DNA of 64,000 nt from Xylanibacter ruminicola (GTDB lineage Bacteria > Bacteroidota > Bacteroidia > Bacteroidales > Bacteroidaceae). Where the stretch lies: the NCBI GenBank assembly GCA_015060625.1, contig SUYC01000007.1:62001-126000 (forward strand), in the 5' to 3' direction. Within the stretch, counting starts at the first letter, position 1. Every line of letters starts with the position of its first letter. A model generated the notes under the pieces. It ran no database searches, was not told where the DNA came from, and worked only from the letters and a program-made list of their open reading frames with translations. This document shows, piece by piece, positions 1-9,302 of this stretch. Made by a program: the position numbers and the translations under genes.

Positions 1-600
1 GTGGCGCTGCTTTATCAGCCAGCATCGTTTGCACCTATCTGTAGCTATGCTATTCGTGTGAATCCCGTTGAAGGCATGCGCCCCACGCGAGATATTCTCT
101 ATACTTGTGGTGAGACAGTTTCGGGCGACACACTACATGTGTTTGTGGTGCATCAACCCAGTAAATTTGGAGGTGATAAACACAGTCGGCCATTCAGACA
201 AGCTGTGGCTGACCGACTGTGTTTGTCGCTTGATTCTATCAGAGCTATCTCACCCGATGCGAAACTGATAGTAGCTGGTGACTTTAATGATGGTGCCATT
301 AGCCAGAGCCTGCAACAATATGAGCACCACGGTTTGGTGAATCTAACCAAGCAGGCTCGGGGTGAGAATGGTGTTCGTGGCACCTATCGCTATAAAGGTG
401 ATTGGGAAAGCATCGATCATATCTTGGGCAGTACTTCTGTCTGTAATAAAGTGGATAGCGCTTTTATTCATGCACCTCAGTTCTTGTTAGAAGAGGATGC
501 CAAATATGGTGGCTTTCGTGCTCGAAGAACGTATATCGGTCCTCGCTATCAAGGTGGATTTAGCGACCACCTGCCATTAGTTGTGCGATTTATTTTCTAA
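1..600 (+). CDS. endonuclease/exonuclease/phosphatase family protein (5' end outside window)
   Basis: VAGDFNDGA and GGFSDHLPLVVRF match the EEP-fold catalytic motifs (GDFN, SDH); ORF open at the window edge. Confidence 0.85.
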   Translation: MALLYQPASFAPICSYAIRVNPVEGMRPTRDILYTCGETVSGDTLHVFVVHQPSKFGGDKHSRPFRQAVADRLCLSLDSIRAISPDAKLIVAGDFNDGAISQSLQQYEHHGLVNLTKQARGENGVRGTYRYKGDWESIDHILGSTSVCNKVDSAFIHAPQFLLEEDAKYGGFRARRTYIGPRYQGGFSDHLPLVVRFIF

Positions 601-1978
601 TGTTCGGCAACTGCAAACCATAGTTCTTACGCTTGTCAACAATCAGCATTGTAACTGCTGTTATAGCTGCCCCTAATGCTGTAAAACCAAAGATAAGCAT
701 AGAAGTGGTATAAGTTGGATCTGTTTCATTAGCTATTCCTACACACATAGGAATTACTGCACGCCCGAAATTTTGGATAAAGAAAATCATAGAGTAGGCT
801 GTGCCTAAACACTTTAGTGGTATAATCTTGGGAACGCAAGGCCACAAGGCGGCTGGTGCCAATGAATAGCCAATGCTGAGTGTTACCATCAAAGCAATGG
901 CGAAACCTCCACCGTCCCCTCCAAAAGAGGGAGGAATAGGCAGTGAAAAACCGAAATGAACGGCTGTAAGCATAAGTGCGCCTGTTATCACTAAGGTAAC
1001 GCCTTTGCCATAGCGATCATAAATCAAACCGAACAGGGGGGTCATCAGAATTGTGCCAAAAGGGGCTATCGACGAAAAGAAACCTGCGATATCAGGATCA
1101 ACGCCGTATTTCATCACCATCAGTTTGGTTGAGAATTTAAGGAATGGTGAAACGGCAGAATAGAACAGAACGCAGAATAATGTAATGAGCCAAAAACCTG
1201 GATTACGAAGGGTAACAAGAATATCGGAAAAATGGAATTCATCTCCAGTATGCCTAGAATCACTAGTCTTACTAGAATTACTAGTACTACTAGGCCTACT
1301 TTCATCTAACTTACGATCCATGATACAGAATACCAAAAATGCGAGCAGACCGATGCACAAGAATGCCAGTGAGATTAATAGTGGCATAGAGAGTGTGTAG
1401 TGGCGGGCGATGGGAGCAGAGATGCTAAGGGCAGCGGCTGTACCCAAACGAGCCATGGCTAACTGTATGCCCATAGCCAAGGCCAGCTCATGACCGGTAA
1501 ACCAACGTACCATTGCTTTTGAAACGCTGATGCCCGTCATCTCATAGCCTACACCGAATATCGCAAATCCTAAGGATGCCCAAACAGCCGAAGCAGGCAA
1601 CTGATAATCAAGGAATGCAATGGGCTCATTTCCAAATTCGGTAGTAACGGCATAATACTTGATAAGTGTGCCGATTGCCATCAGGCTGCAGGCTAACGTG
1701 CCCGTAAAGCGGATGCCCATCTTGTCGAGAATCAGTCCCGAGAAGAAAAGCATCAATAAAAAAACATTGATAAAACTACCTGCACCAGAGAAGAATCCAT
1801 AGTCGGCAGGTGTCCAACCCAAACCGCCTTGTTCCTTGGGCAGTTCGAGCAGGCTTTCGAGTGGTGACATGACGTCATTAACGAAATAGCCCATCATCAT
1901 GGCTGTTGCCACGATGATGAGCACTGTCCATCTCGCAAAAGGCGAGTCGTTAAGTTGTTGACGGATGACCGTTGTCAT
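590..1978 (-). CDS. MFS transporter (12-TM-like); central cytoplasmic loop carries a CTAG-repeat-encoded Ser/Thr tract
   Basis: Multi-TM protein with an MFS-type motif (DKMGIRF) and a paralog at 3481-5103. Confidence 0.8.
   Translation of the reverse strand: MTTVIRQQLNDSPFARWTVLIIVATAMMMGYFVNDVMSPLESLLELPKEQGGLGWTPADYGFFSGAGSFINVFLLMLFFSGLILDKMGIRFTGTLACSLMAIGTLIKYYAVTTEFGNEPIAFLDYQLPASAVWASLGFAIFGVGYEMTGISVSKAMVRWFTGHELALAMGIQLAMARLGTAAALSISAPIARHYTLSMPLLISLAFLCIGLLAFLVFCIMDRKLDESRPSSTSNSSKTSDSRHTGDEFHFSDILVTLRNPGFWLITLFCVLFYSAVSPFLKFSTKLMVMKYGVDPDIAGFFSSIAPFGTILMTPLFGLIYDRYGKGVTLVITGALMLTAVHFGFSLPIPPSFGGDGGGFAIALMVTLSIGYSLAPAALWPCVPKIIPLKCLGTAYSMIFFIQNFGRAVIPMCVGIANETDPTYTTSMLIFGFTALGAAITAVTMLIVDKRKNYGLQLPNIRK
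1245..1298. repeat. 9-bp periodic CTAG array inside the MFS gene 590-1978
   Basis: CTAG at 1254, 1263, 1272, 1281, 1290; degenerate CCAG at 1245. Confidence 0.97.
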
Positions 1979-1981
1979 ATA

Positions 1982-3478
1982 TTACTTCTTCTTCACAGGA
2001 TCGCAGGTCAAACCACAGCCCAGTTTTTTGAATATCTTGCGGTCAACCTCGCTGAGCATCACAGTGGTGTGTACCTGACAACCACGTAGTTTGGGTAACT
2101 GCTCCAGAGCCTTACGACAATTCTCTGCAAGCAGTGCGTCCCCAGGGGCTGAGCTTTCATCGTTGTTCGACAATACGCTCAGGGCTACCAGTACCTCATC
2201 AGTATGTAGGCGTGGGTTCTTACCACCAAGATATTCAATCTTGGTCTTTTGTACAGGCTCAATCAGACTCTGTGGAATCAGCTTGGCCTCATGGTCAATC
2301 TCTGCCAGATGTTTAGTAGCATTGAGTAGCAACGCAGCACTGCAACCTAACAGTGGTGACGACTTGGCAGTGATGATGGTACCATCTTCCAACTCGATTG
2401 CTGCTGCTTGCTGACCTGTCTCTAACTTCTTCTCGTAAGCGGCAGTGGTAACAGGACGGAAAGCGGTAGTAATCTTTGCCTGATTGAAGAGCATGCGGAT
2501 TTTGTTTACCTCACTCTCGTTATCGGCACCGTCGGCCATTTTGTTAGTTGCATCGTAGAATCGACGGATAATCTCATCTTTCGAAGCCTTGCAGCACACT
2601 TCATCGTCGCTGATACAGAATCCAATCATGTTCACACCCATATCTGTGGGCGACTTGTAAGGATTCTCACCGTATATACCTTCGAAGAGAGCATTCAGAA
2701 CTGGGAAGATCTCAATGTCGCGATTGTAGTTAACTGCTGTCTTGTTATATGCCTCCAGATGGAATGGGTCGATCATGTTCACATCGTTCAAGTCGGCGGT
2801 GGCAGCCTCGTAGGCGATGTTGACAGGGTGCTTCAAAGGCAGGTTCCATACAGGGAAAGTTTCAAACTTAGCATATCCGGCACGGATGCCACGCTTATTC
2901 TCATTGTAGAGCTGGCTCAGACAGGTAGCCATCTTACCGCTGCCAGGACCTGGCGCTGTTACGATGACCAGTGGACGTGAGGTTTCTACATAGTCGTTCT
3001 TTCCAAAGCCCTCATCGCTGGCAATGAGTTCCACGTTGTGTGGATAACCGTCGATGGGGTAGTGGATATATGATTTGATGCCCTCACGCTCCAAACGATG
3101 GCGGAACTGATCAGCAGCGTGCTGACCATTGTAGTGGGTGATAACCACACTGCCTACCATGAAGTTGCGCCCCATGAACTCATCGCGAAGGCGCAGCACG
3201 TCCTCGTCGTAGGTGATACCCAGGTCAGCACGAACCTTATTCTTTTCGATATCCTCGGCACTAACTACGATGACAATTTCGATACTGTCGCGCAGCTGAC
3301 CCAGCATACGCAACTTTGAGTCGGGCTTGAAACCAGGTAGTACGCGTGATGCATGGTGGTCGTCGAACAGTTTGCCACCTAATTCCATATAGAGTTTACC
3401 ATCGAACTGAGCGATGCGTTCCTTGATATGCTCGGACTGAATCTTGAGATATTTGTCGTTATCGAAACCTATTTTCAT
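1982..3478 (-). CDS. DUF1846 domain-containing protein
   Basis: 498 aa; MKIGFDNDKYLKIQSEHIKERI and TAPGPGSGKMATCLSQLYNE resemble DUF1846 proteins. Confidence 0.8.
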   Translation of the reverse strand: MKIGFDNDKYLKIQSEHIKERIAQFDGKLYMELGGKLFDDHHASRVLPGFKPDSKLRMLGQLRDSIEIVIVVSAEDIEKNKVRADLGITYDEDVLRLRDEFMGRNFMVGSVVITHYNGQHAADQFRHRLEREGIKSYIHYPIDGYPHNVELIASDEGFGKNDYVETSRPLVIVTAPGPGSGKMATCLSQLYNENKRGIRAGYAKFETFPVWNLPLKHPVNIAYEAATADLNDVNMIDPFHLEAYNKTAVNYNRDIEIFPVLNALFEGIYGENPYKSPTDMGVNMIGFCISDDEVCCKASKDEIIRRFYDATNKMADGADNESEVNKIRMLFNQAKITTAFRPVTTAAYEKKLETGQQAAAIELEDGTIITAKSSPLLGCSAALLLNATKHLAEIDHEAKLIPQSLIEPVQKTKIEYLGGKNPRLHTDEVLVALSVLSNNDESSAPGDALLAENCRKALEQLPKLRGCQVHTTVMLSEVDRKIFKKLGCGLTCDPVKKK

Positions 3479-3480
3479 AT

Positions 3481-5103
3481 TTATTCTGTAATGTTTGGAA
3501 GTTCAAGACCAATACCTTTCTTCTGATCTACAATCTTCAGTACGAAGCCCAGTACGAGGGCTGCTACACCCAGCGAAGCCAACATAACCAGTGGCGCAGT
3601 GTAGTTGAACTGAGTGGGATCGGTTACGCCAGGGTTGGTACTGTCGAGTACCTTACCGATGAGCAGTGGGAAAAGCCACAAACCGATGTTCTGAATCCAG
3701 AAAATCAGAGCGTAGGCCGAGCCAATAACCTTAGCGTCAACCAGCTTGGGCACTGAAGGCCAAAGACTTGCTGGTACCAGTGAAAACGATGCACCCAGTA
3801 CTAGAATGGTGGTGTAAGCAATGATGATGCCACCAACGGCATTGCCCTTGAACATAGGCAACACGAAAGCGAAGGTGAGGTGACATGCAATCAGCAGGAT
3901 TGATCCAAGTACCAACATGGTGGCTGCCTTTCCGTGGTGGTCGAGATAGCTACCAAGGATAGGAGTGATGAGCACTGCCAGCAGTGGGAATACTGCAAAG
4001 ATACTCTCAGCCGACTGGCGCATGAAGCCCATATAGCAATATGTGATGAGAGCAACGATTGACAGAGCCAGCAAACCGAAGCGGAGGTTGGCTTTCTTCT
4101 GGAAGTTAGAAGCGAAACCTGCAGCTGCAACAATCAGCATGATGACATACTGAACGATGGTAACATCAGGCTGTGCCCAGAACGAATCAGCATCAGGCGC
4201 AGTCAGTGTGAGGTTACACTGCAGCATGTTTACAGCATACTTCTGGAATGGGAAGATAGCTGAATAGTACAGCACGCAGAGCAGGGCTACAATCCAGAAA
4301 CCGGCATCGGTAAGAATCTTACCAAGGTCGCTGATTTTGAAGGGATCGTCCTTCTCTTCTGCCTCGCCAGTCTGTGCATCCAACTTCTGGTCCATGAAGA
4401 AGTAAACGATGGTCATGATGAGAGCGATACACATCAGCACAACACCAAAGGCCACTGAGCGGCTAACAGATACCTCGCCACCCAGACGGGCAAAGAATGG
4501 CGAGAAGATCATACAGGTGGCCACACCCAGACGAGCCAAGGCCATCTCTGAACCCATAGCCAGCGCCATCTCGCGCCCCTTGAACCATTTTACGATTCCA
4601 CGACTTACGGTGATACCAGCCATCTCGCAGCCACAACCAAAGATCATGAATCCACAAGCTGCAAACTTAGCCGAGGCTGGCATGCCGGCATAGAAGGGAG
4701 ATACACCCAGCTCGTCGAACACGGGGATGTAATTCAGATTATTATTGAACCATGCCTCGAGTCCAGTTCCCATAAAGCTTTCGCTTACGGCATACCATTT
4801 TACACAGGCGCCTACCACCATCACTGCTGCAGAGAGAACAGCTGTGAAACGTACGCCCATCTTGTCGAGAATGATACCCGCAAAGATGAGGAAGAACACG
4901 AACACATTCAGGAATACCTCAGATCCCTGCATGGTACCGAAAGCGGTAGAGTCCCAACCGCGGGTCTCCTGCATCAGGTCCTTGATAGGCGAGAGGATAT
5001 CCATAAAGATATAGGCACAGAACATGGCTAGTGCCAGAAGTAAAAGTGCGGTCCAACGCATACCGGCGCTATCGCGCAATGTTTTTTGAATTGCTTGAGT
5101 CAT
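3481..5103 (-). CDS. MFS transporter
   Basis: Multi-TM, paralogous to 590-1978 along its length (shared DKMGVRF, SLVPASLWPSVPK). Confidence 0.8.
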   Translation of the reverse strand: MTQAIQKTLRDSAGMRWTALLLLALAMFCAYIFMDILSPIKDLMQETRGWDSTAFGTMQGSEVFLNVFVFFLIFAGIILDKMGVRFTAVLSAAVMVVGACVKWYAVSESFMGTGLEAWFNNNLNYIPVFDELGVSPFYAGMPASAKFAACGFMIFGCGCEMAGITVSRGIVKWFKGREMALAMGSEMALARLGVATCMIFSPFFARLGGEVSVSRSVAFGVVLMCIALIMTIVYFFMDQKLDAQTGEAEEKDDPFKISDLGKILTDAGFWIVALLCVLYYSAIFPFQKYAVNMLQCNLTLTAPDADSFWAQPDVTIVQYVIMLIVAAAGFASNFQKKANLRFGLLALSIVALITYCYMGFMRQSAESIFAVFPLLAVLITPILGSYLDHHGKAATMLVLGSILLIACHLTFAFVLPMFKGNAVGGIIIAYTTILVLGASFSLVPASLWPSVPKLVDAKVIGSAYALIFWIQNIGLWLFPLLIGKVLDSTNPGVTDPTQFNYTAPLVMLASLGVAALVLGFVLKIVDQKKGIGLELPNITE

Positions 5104-5106
5104 TAT

Positions 5107-5138
5107 TTCAATTTTTTAATTCTTCAATTTTTTAATTC
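5107..5138. repeat. perfect 16-bp tandem duplication at a gene junction
   Basis: TTCAATTTTTTAATTC x2, covering the stop codon of the S9 peptidase gene. Confidence 0.95.
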
Positions 5139-7303
5139 TCCTTCAGCCAGCGATCCAACCAGTTAAAGAAGGTGCGCTGCCACAGTACACCATTCTGTGG
5201 TTTCAGTACCCAGTGGTTCTCATCGGGGAAGATGAGCAACTCTGCTGGAATACCCTTCATGCGAGCTGCATTGAAGGCCGACATACCCTGAGTGGCGTTG
5301 ATACGATAATCCTTCTCGCCATGGATCACGAGGATTGGTGTGTCCCATTTGTCGATGAACTGATGAGGTGAGTTCTTGTAGGTTTTGTCGGCACGAGCTG
5401 TGCGGTCTTTGTTCCAATAGGCATCATCGTACTCGAAGTTAGAGAACCAGTTCTCTTCTGTCTCTGTGTACATAGCCTCAAGATTGAAAGCACCATCATG
5501 TGATATGAATGCCTTGAAACGCTTGTCGTGGTGACCTGCCAGATAGTAAACAGAGAAACCACCGAACGAGGCACCTACAGCACCCAGGTGATTCTTATCT
5601 ACGTAAGGCAGATTGTTGGCAGCATCGTCGATAGCAGCCAGATAGTCCTTCATGCACTGACCTGTCCAATCACCAGAGATTTCCTCCAGCCACTCCTGAC
5701 CGAATCCTGGCAGACCACGGCGGTTGGGTGCTACTACAACATAGCCCTGCGAAGCCATGATCATAAAGTTCCAACGGTAGCTCCAGAACTGTGATACAGG
5801 ACTCTGAGGACCGCCCTCACAGAACAGCAAGGTGGGGTACTTCTTTGTCTCGTCAAAGTTTGGTGGCAGAATCACCCATACTAGCATCTGCTTGCCATCG
5901 CTAGTGTTCACCCAACGCTGCTGAACAGTTGGCTTAGCCAACTGATCCAAAATATGCTTGTTCTCGTAAGTGAGTTGCTTGGTCTGTGTCTTCTCTGGCT
6001 TCTTGAAGTTTGGAGTAACAATATACAGGTCGGCAGGTGAAGTGTAGTTATGACGTTCCATCAGCAACTGCTTACCGTTGTTCATCAAGTGAATCTGTCC
6101 AAAGTCGTCCCAAGTGTTGGTGAGCTGTTTCAACTCGCTCTTCCAGTTGACGGCATAGAGGTTGATGGTTGCGTGCCATACGCCAATGAAGTAAATCATC
6201 ACGTCCTTATTATCGCTCCAAACAAAATCCTCAACACCTGAGTCGAAACTCTCGGTTACATATTTTTTCTCGCCTGTTGTCAGATTGTAAACGCACAGGC
6301 GCAGACGGTCAGCCTCATAGCCATCGCGCTCCATCGAAGTCCAAGCGATATACTTTCCGTCGGGCGAGAACTTTGGATTCTGATCGTATCCTACGTTGTT
6401 TTTCAGATTCTCTTTGGCGTTCACGCTCTGAAATTTCAGTGTCTTGGTTGGATCAACCTTTGGTGCCTTGTAATCAGCTGGCTTGCAAAGGTTTTTTGTC
6501 TCGCGCGTACCTATTATATATAGATAAATATCAGAGTCGGTAGAGATCGAATACTCCAAACCGGTTTTCTTACGGCAGGTGTAGGCAATCGACTTGGAGT
6601 CGGGTGCCCAGTCCAATTGCTCAATACCACCAAAAGGCTCCATTGGACACTCATAAGGCTCACCTTCCAAAATGTCGATGCCATCCTTGATGCCATCCTC
6701 TGTTACATCAGCTACGAAGGGATGCTGGATTGACTCTACATAGTGGTCCCAGTGTCGATACATCAGGTCTGTAACCAGTCGGCCTGTAGCCTTTGGAAGG
6801 TCGGATGGGTTCTTCTTGATAATCTCATTGAAATCCAATGAGTGAAGCAGAATAACCTTCTTTCCATCAGGCGAGAACTTGAACCCCTCGATAGGTTTAG
6901 AGGTGTTTGAAATCTGTTTGCGGTCAGAACCATCTGGGTTCATGGTCCACAACTGGCCGCCGGTCAGGAATGCAATCTTTCCCAGATACCAGGTTGGGGC
7001 GGTTTCGCTTTTGCTACCTGTGGTCAGTGTGGTATTGCCTGTACCATCTGCGTTGATGATAGCTATCTTCTGCTGACTCTTATTAGCCTTTACACTATAG
7101 TAGCCAATTTGGTAAACAATCTGCTTGCCATCAGCCGAAGCTTCAGCAGCGCCTACACGCCCCATAGCCCAAAGTGCCTCGGGCGTCATCAGGTTGCTGC
7201 TCAGTTTTATGTCCTGTTTTCCTATTTTCACGTTCTCTCCTGCATAAACTAGTGATACTAAATTGGATAGTAACACTATGATTCCTAAATATTTCTTCAT
7301 CAT
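5132..7303 (-). CDS. S9 family peptidase (prolyl oligopeptidase/DPP-like), secreted
   Basis: Signal peptide; WD40/TolB-like beta-propeller; GASFGGFSVYYLAG nucleophile elbow; C-terminal HGEKDYRI and DENHW. Confidence 0.9.
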   Translation of the reverse strand: MMKKYLGIIVLLSNLVSLVYAGENVKIGKQDIKLSSNLMTPEALWAMGRVGAAEASADGKQIVYQIGYYSVKANKSQQKIAIINADGTGNTTLTTGSKSETAPTWYLGKIAFLTGGQLWTMNPDGSDRKQISNTSKPIEGFKFSPDGKKVILLHSLDFNEIIKKNPSDLPKATGRLVTDLMYRHWDHYVESIQHPFVADVTEDGIKDGIDILEGEPYECPMEPFGGIEQLDWAPDSKSIAYTCRKKTGLEYSISTDSDIYLYIIGTRETKNLCKPADYKAPKVDPTKTLKFQSVNAKENLKNNVGYDQNPKFSPDGKYIAWTSMERDGYEADRLRLCVYNLTTGEKKYVTESFDSGVEDFVWSDNKDVMIYFIGVWHATINLYAVNWKSELKQLTNTWDDFGQIHLMNNGKQLLMERHNYTSPADLYIVTPNFKKPEKTQTKQLTYENKHILDQLAKPTVQQRWVNTSDGKQMLVWVILPPNFDETKKYPTLLFCEGGPQSPVSQFWSYRWNFMIMASQGYVVVAPNRRGLPGFGQEWLEEISGDWTGQCMKDYLAAIDDAANNLPYVDKNHLGAVGASFGGFSVYYLAGHHDKRFKAFISHDGAFNLEAMYTETEENWFSNFEYDDAYWNKDRTARADKTYKNSPHQFIDKWDTPILVIHGEKDYRINATQGMSAFNAARMKGIPAELLIFPDENHWVLKPQNGVLWQRTFFNWLDRWLKEN

Positions 7304-9193
7304 TTATCTTTTTTGTTGGTTCATTCTTTGTTTCTGCAGCTCCTCAGCCTGTTTCTGCATAGCCTCCAGTCGGGCTGCCAGTCCAGATGTCTTTTTGTTA
7401 GGATTGTTCTTGTTCTCCTTATATTTAGCTTCCAGAATGGCGAGCAGCTTCTCGTCGTTGGTAGTCTTGCGGAGAGTCCACATGATGGCGGCCGAGAAGA
7501 ACAGTGAGATAAAGTAGTAGAAGTTCAAACCTGATGAGTAATCGTTGAACATAAAGAAGAACATCACAGGCATCAGGTACATCATCCACTGCATCATCTT
7601 CATTTGCTCAGCCTGCTGCCCCACCATCTGGTCGCGCTGCTGACGCATGGTCATATAGCTGTAAAGCACGTTGGCTACACAGAACAGAATACAGGTGAGC
7701 GACAGATGGTCGCCGATACCCCATATCTGTGTGCCCCATTCGATGATAGGATCGTAGGTAGAAAGGTCGCTAATCCAAAGGAACGACTCGCGGCGCAACT
7801 GGATTGCATTTGGAACGAAGAAGAACATAGCCATCCAGATAGGGAACTGAATCAGCATGGGCAAACAACCGCCCAAAGGTGATACACCATACTGAGAGTA
7901 CAACTGCATCATGGCCTGCTGTTTCTTCATCTGGTCCTCGGGCTTATCGTATTGTTTTGTAGCCTCGTCAAGTTTTGGTTTCAGTACGCGCATCTTGGCT
8001 GATGACATGTAGCTCTTCTTCACCATTGGGAAGGTGATAACCTTAAGCAGCAGGGTAATCAGAATCAGTACAATACCCATCGAGAAGCCCCATGAAGTAA
8101 GCCAGTCGAATACGTAGATAGTAAACCAGCGGTTAATCCAACGAACCAACCACCATCCCAGGTTTACTAACTGCTCCAGGTCGAGGTCTTTGCCGAATGT
8201 GCTCTGCTGTTCTACATCCTTAATCAAGCGGAAATCGTTAGGGCCTATATACATCTCAAACTCTGTAGCCTTTGAACCTGTGGGGTCGAAAGCAGTCTTC
8301 AGCTTGGCATTAAACTGCTTCAGATAGCCAGAGCCTTTCTGCTGAGGAATACTGGTCAGCAGTGCGTTGGCTGCAAACTCATCCTTAGCAATCAGTGCGG
8401 CAGAGAAGAACTGGTTTTTGAAAGCAACCCAGTCCAATGCTTCGTCAATATTCTCGTCAATCTTTTCTGAAGTCTCGTTCAGATAGTCGGTACCACCACC
8501 TTTCTCCTTGTAGGTAACCGATGTGTAACGGTTCTCAAAGGTGAAACCTTTCTCCTGCTGGCGCGCCAGATCAGTCCATTCAATGTCCATCTGCTGATAG
8601 TTGGGTGCGAACATGCCTTGCAGACCGTTGGCTTTTACGTTGAAATGCAACATGTAGTCTTTACCCAATACATAGTTGAATTCAATACTACCGCCATTGC
8701 CAGCCTGGGCTGTCATGGTAAGTGTAGAATCTGTTACGTTAGATGGGGTGAAGAACAGATCTTTGGTGATGATATTCTCCGACTTGCCTGCCAGCATAAA
8801 GTTCATCTGCTGAGTCTTGTCGTCGAAGAGCGTTACATCCATACCATCTTCCAGATTCTCAAAACCTTTAATCACTGCTTTTGCCAGTGTGCCGCCTTTT
8901 GTGTTGAAAGTCAGTTCAACCTTGTCATTCTTCAGAACAATGGGCTGGTTCTTGCCGTTAAGAGCTGCATAGAATAGTGCTGTTGTGTCACCCTGAGCAG
9001 CAGCTGCAGCCTGTGCCTTACGAGCAGCCTCTTCAGCTTTCTGCTTCTTGGCGGCATTCTGTTGCATCACTGTAGCAATACTGTCTTGCTTTCTTGCGGC
9101 CTCAATTTCCTCCTGCGAAGGCTGATTGTACCAGCTGAAGCCGATTAGCACCAACGCAATAAGGATAAAGCCGATAATAGTGTCTTTATTCAT
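7304..9193 (-). CDS. yidC: membrane protein insertase YidC
   Basis: N-terminal MNKDTIIGFILIALVLIGFSWYNQP, periplasmic domain, and VSPLGGCLPMLIQFPIWMAMFF of the 60KD_IMP/YidC family. Confidence 0.95.
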   Translation of the reverse strand: MNKDTIIGFILIALVLIGFSWYNQPSQEEIEAARKQDSIATVMQQNAAKKQKAEEAARKAQAAAAAQGDTTALFYAALNGKNQPIVLKNDKVELTFNTKGGTLAKAVIKGFENLEDGMDVTLFDDKTQQMNFMLAGKSENIITKDLFFTPSNVTDSTLTMTAQAGNGGSIEFNYVLGKDYMLHFNVKANGLQGMFAPNYQQMDIEWTDLARQQEKGFTFENRYTSVTYKEKGGGTDYLNETSEKIDENIDEALDWVAFKNQFFSAALIAKDEFAANALLTSIPQQKGSGYLKQFNAKLKTAFDPTGSKATEFEMYIGPNDFRLIKDVEQQSTFGKDLDLEQLVNLGWWLVRWINRWFTIYVFDWLTSWGFSMGIVLILITLLLKVITFPMVKKSYMSSAKMRVLKPKLDEATKQYDKPEDQMKKQQAMMQLYSQYGVSPLGGCLPMLIQFPIWMAMFFFVPNAIQLRRESFLWISDLSTYDPIIEWGTQIWGIGDHLSLTCILFCVANVLYSYMTMRQQRDQMVGQQAEQMKMMQWMMYLMPVMFFFMFNDYSSGLNFYYFISLFFSAAIMWTLRKTTNDEKLLAILEAKYKENKNNPNKKTSGLAARLEAMQKQAEELQKQRMNQQKR

Positions 9194-9286
9194 TTTTATT
9201 TTGCTTTTTTATTAATGTACGCGTAAATCAAGGTGCAAAATTACGAAAAAAATGCGAAAAGAATGCATTCTATAGCCAAAAAATTG

Positions 9287-9294
9287 TATCTTTG
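9287..9294 (+). promoter_or_regulatory. -7 box TATCTTTG (Bacteroidetes-type promoter)
   Basis: TAnnTTTG 9 bp upstream of the 9303 start codon. Confidence 0.5.
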
Positions 9295-9302
9295 CACCAG
9301 AT

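Noticed and set aside
1254-1293. CTAG array as a CRISPR array
   Set aside because: Period is only 9 bp with no repeat/spacer architecture and it lies inside a coding frame.
3893-4657. Many antisense or overlapping ORFs of 60-240 codons (e.g. 3891-4133 -, 4463-4657 -, 11621-12346 -, 41297-41887 +)
   Set aside because: They lie fully inside strongly supported genes on the other strand or in another frame and have composition typical of shadow ORFs; no independent start signals or domains seen.
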